Positions 56,969-64,000 of a stretch of DNA of 64,000 nt are shown here, piece after piece. Both the position numbers and the translations under genes were made by a program. Every line of letters begins with the position of its first letter. The stretch's first letter is position 1. The stretch comes from Heterostelium album PN500 (lineage: Eukaryota; Evosea; Eumycetozoa; Acytosteliales; Acytosteliaceae): positions 1,860,001-1,924,000 of the forward strand of contig NW_008805064.1 in the NCBI RefSeq assembly GCF_000004825.1. The letters run 5' to 3'. Below the pieces are notes generated by a model. That model was given only the letters and a program-made list of their open reading frames with translations. It had not been told where the DNA came from and did no database searches.

Positions 56969-58020
56969 ATGATGAATAATATTAATAATCTTAAAAAAAA
57001 GGGTAATGCCAGCCCAAAGAAGAATTGGTTTTCAAACAGAGTTCATTCGGCATTGAGTTCAATCGTCAAGAAAAGAGAAAGTCTATCAATAGAAACAATC
57101 AAGTATTTGCGAACTAAGCTTCAGAATAATAGTCAGCACAAGAACAAAAGAAATGATGGAGTAAGTTCATCAAAATTAAACTTAGATAGAAGTTCAATGA
57201 TCAGAGATAATACTGTCAATGGTAGTTCAGCAGAAGAAAGAAAATTATACACCACAAACATTTCGAAAGATAAAAAAGATTTAGATAATAGTCTTTCGTA
57301 TGTAAATTTAAGAAATTTTAAATATATATTTATTCTTACTAAAAAAAAAATAATAAAAATAGTGATCTAAGTAAATTAATGATTGAGTTGAAAAAAGGAT
57401 GGGTTTCAATGGAGAATGACCCAAAATATTCACCTGAAAATTTAAAAGAGTATATGTGTCATTTATACTGGATTCATAAACAAGATACAAACACTTTGGT
57501 ATTTATGGGTGATTATAATAACAACAACGATAGTGAACTAAACAAACAACTGTCAACTCCTGATAGTTTTATTAGTGCAATGTTAAGAGACAATGGAAAG
57601 CTATTCATATCATCCAAAAGAGATCAACCAATCGACACACTTGAGTTCATACTTGAATCCATTGAAAAAGGTTATCTTGTGGGTGGTGATATTTTGGTGT
57701 TGGACCACAATGTAATTTATGGTGGTGAAGAAACTTTGAAATATATTCTTTTTGCTCTGGGTATTGCCAATATATCTATCAGATTCTTACCAATTAACTC
57801 ACCAGAACTGAATCCAATTGAAAGCTTATTCAATGATGTCAAGACTAAAAGTATCGAATATAGCAATTGGCAAGAGGTATTCGATATTTCTACGATCAAG
57901 GGTCTCTTTACAAGATCAATGAATCCATGGGATAATAATGATCAATCTTGGAGATATTTAGAAAATCTATTGATCAATACAATCAAGTCAGCCATCGGTG
58001 ATCAAAATAATCCTAATTAA
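56969..58020 (+). CDS. Transposase-derived DDE protein (DDE_3, IS630/Tc1-like), probably domesticated
   Basis: Two exons (56969-57297 and 57363-58020) with a phase-correct 65-bp host-type intron encode 328 residues. The first 110 are basic and Asn/Ser-rich with no recognisable DNA-binding fold. The rest follows the RNase-H-like DDE superfamily: first Asp in TLVFMGD (near residue 160), second Asp in GGDILVLDHN (near 224) and the Glu in FLPINSPELNPIESLF (near 263). The last segment is close to the LPxYSPxLNPIExxW hallmark of IS630/Tc1 proteins, with a spacing near D39E. The full acidic triad is retained. No terminal inverted repeats, target duplication or second copy is seen, and codon use matches the host. 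A captured transposase gene is more likely than an active element. Confidence 0.72.
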
Positions 58021-58237
58021 TAACATAATAGTTTAAATTGTAATTTTAATAAATATTTACTGGTCATTGATTGATGATCGTTTTTAATTAAAAATAATAA
58101 TACCTAGTTACAACTACCACTACTTTTTTAAATGAAAAGACTGACCTAACACTTTATAATACTTTTTTTTGATTCTCTTTCTTTTTTCACATTTCTTTGT
58201 TTTTTTTTTATAAACCATCATTATATGTAGTGACACA

Positions 58238-58748
58238 ATGATTGAAATAGAAGTTAAGATACCGTTCAATGATAGAATAAGGAATCAGCTATTACAATAC
58301 AAAGTTGAAACTATTGGAGAACAATCATTTACAGATGTTTACTATGAAGATGAAAACTATAGTTTGACCACCAGAAACATCTGGTTAAGACAAAGAAATG
58401 ATATATGGGAGTTGAAATTACCAAGATCATTATCATTTAATAATAATCAGCAAATACAACAACAAAATAATGATGTCAGAGCATATAAAGAAGTATTCGA
58501 GTTGAAAGATCTATACATTGAACTATCTAGTGTATTGATCGATCAAAAAGTAGAAGGATACCAATGAAAAGGTGACCCAAGCAAAACAACAGATAGATAC
58601 ACTACTAGAGAAACTCGATATCAAAAGCACATTAAACTCAAACAAGACAAAACTACATGGTAAAATACTTGAGTTAATCAAGAGAACAGATTCACATCAT
58701 TGGCAAGCATTGATAGATTCAAGCAAGACATCATTATTACTCATCTAA
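58238..58748 (+). pseudogene. CYTH/thiamine-triphosphatase-like gene with internal deletion
   Basis: The first part (58238-58567) has the CYTH signature: EIEVKI (ExExK) at the very N-terminus, then FTDVYYED, TTRNIWLRQRNDIWELKLP and YKEVFE, as in thiamine triphosphatase (THTPA). It stops at 58565 after EGYQ. Overlapping in another frame, 58572-58748 reads KVTQAKQQIDTLLEKLDI, KLHGKILELIKRTDSHHW and a stop, matching the C-terminal helices of THTPA. The central block of about 60-70 residues carrying TxR, the lysine/arginine substrate ligands and the EIE pair of the tunnel is missing. No intron can account for it. It was probably a cytosolic enzyme cleaving thiamine triphosphate and is now likely inactive. 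Confidence 0.6.
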
Positions 58749-61178
58749 GTGTTGGTTGGTTGCATTGTTGGTTTATTTGGTTGCTTTTCAAACAATCAAA
58801 ATTTAAAGAAATTCTTGCGAAAAGCAATCGATCAACAAATGCATCATAGATGATTCTTCCAAATCAATCAATCAAAAAACAATCACCAAAAAAAAAAAAA
58901 AAAAATCAATTTACTATTAGATAATTGACCAATGCTTTTCATCAATGACTCATTTGAAGTAATTCATATGTATCATTATTTTGTAGTGCTTGTTAAATAA
59001 ATATAACGAAACGAATAGATTAAATTATAAAGATTATTTTATTTGAAACTTTTGTAATACTAGTATTTTAAGTTATAAATTAAGACCATTGTTGCTGCCC
59101 AACAACAAAAATGTGTTTATTTTTCTGGTCAACGAAGAGGTATTTGGCGCCAAACAAAAAGGTTCATTTTTTGCGAAATTAGTGGTGAACTTTCAGTACC
59201 ATTGTTGCATAAAAAAAATAGTACCATTGTTGCAAAAACATGATTCTTATCGATTTTTTCCTTTTTTTGGAATATCATCATGTATTATGACATTTTTCAT
59301 CATTAATCAAAAATATAACCCAATGTTTTTTTTAATGAGTTACAGCAAACACCAAAGTTTTAAAAATATAAAACTATTTTTATTTTTTTCGCTTATTAAT
59401 AGAATCCTCAAATAAATTCGAGAGGAACTACCTTCTGTTCAATTATAAATCCCGCATCCACAAAATAAATTCGATATTTTAATGTGTGAGAGCGGTGGTG
59501 AGTTGCTTGGATTATGATGTATTTTAGTTTGGACTGTCTTTGATCGCCTCTTTGTTTTGTTTTGATTTGTTTTTTTTTTTTTTTTAAATTTTTTGCAAAA
59601 GCAAAAATAAGAGAATAAATGATCTACTAACCCCTGATCAATGCATGTTAGGTACTGTCTTTTTATTTAGAGAGTTAATTGATAATTCCACTAAATATAC
59701 GTAAACTTTATTAATTAATTGATAAAGGCAACCACTTTTTCTTGTTGTTGGCATCTGTGTGTGTGTTGTGAGTTAATAGATTTTATTCAATTCTAATCAC
59801 GCATCATAAAAACAAAAACTTGTTGTAATCTTTGGTCTCTGAACGCCCAACCGTTTAATACCTTGATTGCTTTCAGTCAACAACAACTTTGTTTGTCAAT
59901 TATCGAAAAGTGGACAACTATAATTTACTTCTCTATATAAATATTTTTGTTAAATATATAAGAATTCATTCACTCACACTATTTATATTTCGAAAAGCAA
60001 TCATTCACTCATCAAAGTAAACTTAAAACAGTAAAAGCAACAAACAAACAAAATAAAAAGTAAGTAAAATTATAAGAATTCTTTAAAACAAGCATTACAT
60101 TTATATTTTTTGTAAAAGTACTATTTTTAAGTTGTGTGTGATGTTTTTAATGATTATGTCACCTTTTATGTTCAGTTGCTAATGTTTGCTATTAGCTCGT
60201 TATTCATGTTCTATTATGTCGAACAACAATAGAACAACCGTTTATCATATTATAGGTGTGTTGTTTGGTGTGTGTGTTTGTTTATTTTTGTTTATTTTTA
60301 TTCAGTGGGTTAGAACAGACATCATATATCTAGAAAAGATTATCAATCATATATCACCGTTCGGGGTAATAGCAACAAGAATACAGCAAAAGAAAGTCAA
60401 AAGTCAAAAATTTCATTATGATATTTTTACCAAAAACCAACAAGGTTTTAGTTTTACCTTTTTTTTTTTCGATATTTATTTTTACATTTTTTTTTTTATT
60501 TTTAAACAATTTATAGTTTTTAAAAAGATTGACCTTTTAGTTTATTGTAAACAATCATTCATATTCAATTTCGAAATCGATTTCCATTCAAATTTAGAAT
60601 TGGAATAAAAGGTTAGTTTTAAAATTTTTTGTAGCTCATGATTTTAAATAACAATAATAATAACATCACATTTTATAAATATGATTCATCAGTTGAATTC
60701 ACCATTCTGACACCATGGAATGCAGTTGGATTCCATTCAAATCTTCAATCATTTTTACTTATAACCCCACACCCTTTCACTAAAAATCATACCACCTTCC
60801 ATCCACCTTTTTTTCAAAATTTTGCAAAAATAAATCATAAAAATAATTTTTTACATCGGGGTTTGTCTTTCACCCATTATTACTGGAAACAAGTAGATAT
60901 GATATTGATATCTGCCTGGTTTAATTGTGATGTGGATTTTCATTAATGTGTGTTCTATTTATTCTTTTTTTTAATACAAATTATTTTTAGAAGATCATAT
61001 TTATATATGTTTAATTTTATATTATAACTTTTAAATTATTCTTTGTTTTTTTTTGTATTAAATATCACAAACAAAAATTAATCAATAACTTAATATTTAT
61101 TTATTTATAATAATTTTAGTATCTTTTCATTATTTCAGTATTTTTTATTGATAATTTTCGAAAATTATAAAGTAAAAG
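58749..61178. promoter_or_regulatory. Upstream region of the ABCC gene, probable 5' UTR exon and long leader intron
   Basis: No protein-coding exon is evident. A TATA element (CTATATAAAT at 59933-59942) is followed by a CA/AAAG-rich leader (59965-60059) that ends in AAAAAGTAAGTAAAA, an excellent donor. An acceptor-like TTATTTCAG lies at about 61130-61138, 40 bp before the ATG. Together these suggest a non-coding first exon and a leader intron of about 1.08 kb, long for this genome. Between 59090 and 59420 the word TACCATTGTTGCA occurs twice, and there is no other structure. Frames at 60186-60608 and 60638-60946 fall in the proposed intron. Confidence 0.4.
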
Positions 61179-64000
61179 ATGACAGAAATTGAATTGGAAA
61201 GTCATGAGGAGACTCCTCAAGGAAAATCATCTCCAGACAACTCCAAGAAACCAAAGGAGACTAGAGATGAACGTTTAGAGAGAAAGAGAAATAAACGTAA
61301 AGATGTTCCAGGTTTCGGTGGAAAAAAGAGTCCAGAGGAGCATGCCAATCCAATCTCAAGATTAACATGGGATTGGGCAAATAAGTAAATATCAAAACCA
61401 ACAATTATACTTTAATGAAAATATTGTTACTCAATTTCAATAACTAACCTTATTTAATAATTATTAGATTTGTATGGTTTTGTTTTAGAAATGTATTGGA
61501 ACATAAACATATTTGGAATTTAGCTAGTTTCGATAGTGCAGAATATTTAACAAAGAAGATCTCTGTCGAATGGGAGAAAGAAAAAGTAAAACCAAAGTAA
61601 GTAGTTCGCGAAAAATGATATATGATGATGTTTTCTTCTTTCATTTTATTAATAATTGCTTTGCAATATATTTCAAATAAAATAAAATAGACCATCATAT
61701 ACAAGCGCAGCAGTCAGAGCATTTGGATTATATTTCGCAGTGAGTTGGATTTATTATGCAATTTATTGTGCTTCACAGTTTGTAGGACCAGAGCTTTTGA
61801 AAAAGATGGTTAAATATGTTGCTCAAAGCAGAATTCCAGATTCCGGTGTCGATCTAAATATGGGTTACTACTACGCCGTAGCACTCTTTGGATCATCTAT
61901 GATTGGTTCTTTTTGTTTATACCAATCCAATATGATATCTGCAAGAGTTGGTGATTATGTAAGTTAAAGTTCAACAAACAAACAAGCAATTCAATGGAAA
62001 ACTAATATTTTGAAAATTATTATTATTATTCACCTAGATGAGATCAATTATTGTATGTGATGTCTATCGTAAATCATTAAAGCTGAGTAATGCAGCAAAG
62101 AGTAAAACATCGGCAGGTGAAATTGTCAATCTTATGAGTAACGATGCTCAACGTATGATTGAAGTGTTCTTGTTGGTGAACAACGGTGTGTTTGCACCAT
62201 TCCAAATCGTTGTTTGTATTGTATTGTTGTACCTAGCCATTGGATGGCCAACATTTGTCGGTCTCGGATTCATGTTGATCATGGTGCCACTCAATGGTAT
62301 GGCCGCGAAAAAGTTGATTGCTATCAGACGTGCTATGATTAGATTCACCGATGTCCGTGTGAAAACCACCAATGAAATCTTGCAGGCGATCAAAGTCATC
62401 AAGCTCTACGCCTGGGAAGACAGTTTCGCCAAGCGTATCATTGAGAAGCGTGCTGATGAAGTCGTACAGCTCTTCCAATTCACCTATGTCAGAGCGGGAC
62501 TTATCTTCTTGGTTGCTTCGGTACCGACCATCGTATCGGTCCTCGTATTCTCAACCTACTATGCTGCGCTCGATGAATTTAATGCAGCCGATATTTTCGC
62601 TGCCATCGCCTATTTGAATATTCTGAGAATGCCACTTGGATTCCTTCCGATTATCATTGCTATGATTGCACAGTTGAATGTCGCCGCACAAAGAGTCACT
62701 GATTTCTTGATGTTGTCAGAGATGGACCCAATTCCAGAGCCTGCCGATCCAAACAAACCAAACGGTATCTACATTAGCAATGCAACATTCACTTGGAACG
62801 AAACCAAAGACGGTAGTTTCGAGTTGAAGGATATCGACTTGAGCGCAACCGGAAAGAAACTCACTATGGTCGTTGGAAACGTCGGTAGTGGAAAGTCTTC
62901 GATTTGCCAAGCGATGCTTGGTGATATGACATGTACCAGCGGTTCGATTGAATCGCGTGGAAAGATTGCATATGTTTCGCAACAGGCTTGGATTATCAAT
63001 GCGTCGTTGCGTGAGAACATTCTCTTTGGTTTGCCAATGGACGAAGAGAAATACCACAACGTAATTCACGTCTGTGCGTTGGAGCGTGATATTGAGTTGT
63101 TCCCACAGGGTGATCTCGTTGAGATTGGTGAGCGTGGTGTCAATCTTTCCGGTGGACAGAAACAGCGTGTTTCCATTGCACGTGCAGTCTACTCTGACTC
63201 GGACATCTATATTCTCGACGATCCATTGTCGGCCGTCGATGCTCACGTTGGAAAGCATTTGTTCCACAAGTGTTTCAACGGTGCACTCAAAGGAAAGACT
63301 GTCATTCTCGCAGCCAATCAACTTCAATACCTGCCATATGCAAATGAAGTGATTGTCATGAATGCCGGTCTCATTAGCGAGCGTGGTACCTACCACGAGA
63401 TTCTCAAAACCAAGGGAGAGTTCTCAAAGCAACTAGAGGACTACGGTATCGAGGAGATGGACGAAGAGGATTCCGACGAGGAAGTTGTCATCGAAGAGAA
63501 AACAAAGAAGGAGAAGATCGTTCTTCAAAACAAAGACGGTACATTGATTCAACAGGAGGAGCGTGAAGAAGGTTCCGTTTCACTTGCAATCTACTTGAAA
63601 TACTTTACAGCCGGTGGAGGATTCCACTTTGCTTGTGCATTAATTTTGTTCATGTTGGATATCACCGCGTCGACCGTTAGCAATTGGTGGTTGTCTCATT
63701 GGTCCAACGAAACAATTAATCTCACCAGCAAAGACGCCAAATCATCGGAGGGTTTGACCAGTCGTCAATATCTCTATATCTACATCGGTATTGGTATTCT
63801 CGCTATTATATTCTCAGGTTTCCGTAACTTTGTTTATTTCAGCTACACTGTCAAAGCCGGTGAGACTCTACACAACCAATTGTTCTCTGCTTTGTTGCGT
63901 GCTCCAATGTGGTTCTTTGATACCACTCCACTCGGTCGTATTATCAATCGTTTCACTAGAGATTTGGACGGTGTCGACAATCTTATTGCCGCTGCACTCT
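61179..64000 (+). CDS. ABCC-family (MRP-like) ABC transporter, 5' part; runs off the window
   Basis: Exons 61179-61384, 61468-61596, 61691-61958 and 62038 to the window end are in phase; the last stays open to base 64000. There is no TMD0; the cytosolic head ([20 protein letters not shown]) leads into [15 protein letters not shown], a typical short-ABCC start. TMD1 includes [19 protein letters not shown] and, after [10 protein letters not shown], the last TMD1 helices. NBD1 has Walker [10 protein letters not shown], the Q-loop VSQQAWI, signature [14 protein letters not shown] and Walker [15 protein letters not shown]. The H-loop position reads [10 protein letters not shown], with Asn in place of His. 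An acidic linker ([11 protein letters not shown]) precedes TMD2, which ends in the window at [17 protein letters not shown]. Such exporters move glutathione conjugates and organic anions; the membrane is not predictable here. Confidence 0.93.

Noticed and set aside
59089-59415. Frame of 108 codons upstream of the ABCC gene
   Set aside because: Begins at a non-ATG codon, is rich in Phe/Lys from T and A runs and has no domain.
60186-60946. Two plus-strand frames before the ABCC gene
   Set aside because: They fall within the proposed leader intron and show only low-complexity sequence.
62148-63396. Minus-strand frames opposite the ABCC exon
   Set aside because: Antisense shadows of a strongly conserved transporter exon.

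Overview
The window looks like nuclear DNA from a social amoeba (dictyostelid). Intergenic DNA is extremely A+T-rich with long A and T runs. Introns are short (about 40-200 bp), A+T-rich and begin GTAAGT, GTATGT or similar. Coding exons are clearly richer in G+C and carry Asn, Gln, Thr and Ser homopolymers. The gene content (DET1, CBM49-type lipases, a large ankyrin family, a tRNA gene with a TRE-like LINE beside it) fits that group. The less extreme codon use suggests a species outside the D. discoideum group, such as a Heterostelium or Cavenderia relative, but this cannot be settled from sequence alone. All exon boundaries were read by eye from GT..AG sites and reading phase.

Layout. 1.9-4.3 kb: a two-RRM RNA-binding protein with a disrupted linker. 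5.8-8.0 kb, minus strand: mitochondrial ribosomal protein mL53 and a secreted protein. 8.6-13.9 kb: a tandem array of three secreted class-3 lipases with C-terminal cellulose-binding-like domains, the third a pseudogene. 14.2-16.6 kb: an ankyrin-repeat protein ending in a perfect 38-bp palindrome. 17.9-20.1 kb: an ITFG1/TIP membrane protein. 20.6-28.2 kb, minus strand: a secreted deaminase, an F-box/SPRY protein with a membrane tail, and DET1. 32.9-34.7 kb, minus strand: a double-homeodomain regulator in which both homeodomains lack the usual Asn51, flanked by 4.7 kb and 3.7 kb of non-coding DNA; one flank holds a probable LTR-element fossil. 38.4-43.9 kb: a PP6/SIT4-associated (SAPS-like) protein, an unrecognised nuclear-type protein and a FUN14 protein. 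44.8-45.9 kb: an intron-containing tRNA-Thr followed by a truncated TRE-like LINE. 45.9-51.3 kb: gene-poor, with one small intact gene and two decayed relatives. 51.3-58.7 kb: a GRAM-TLDc (OXR1-like) protein, a CE2-type esterase, a 61-residue protein resembling plant SIAMESE-type CDK inhibitors, a transposase-derived DDE protein and a damaged thiamine-triphosphatase-like gene. 61.2 kb to the end: the 5' part of an ABCC transporter.

Most genes look like unrelated neighbours. Themes that do cohere are secreted hydrolysis (two lipases, a CE2 esterase, a deaminase), ubiquitin/phosphatase signalling (F-box/SPRY, DET1, SAPS) and gene birth and decay (lipase array, small 48-kb family, ThTPase-like gene, LINE, LTR and transposase relics). 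The most novel-looking single item is the SIAMESE-like peptide at 56.3 kb, which carries both a CPxAPKKKR box and an RxLF cyclin-docking motif.
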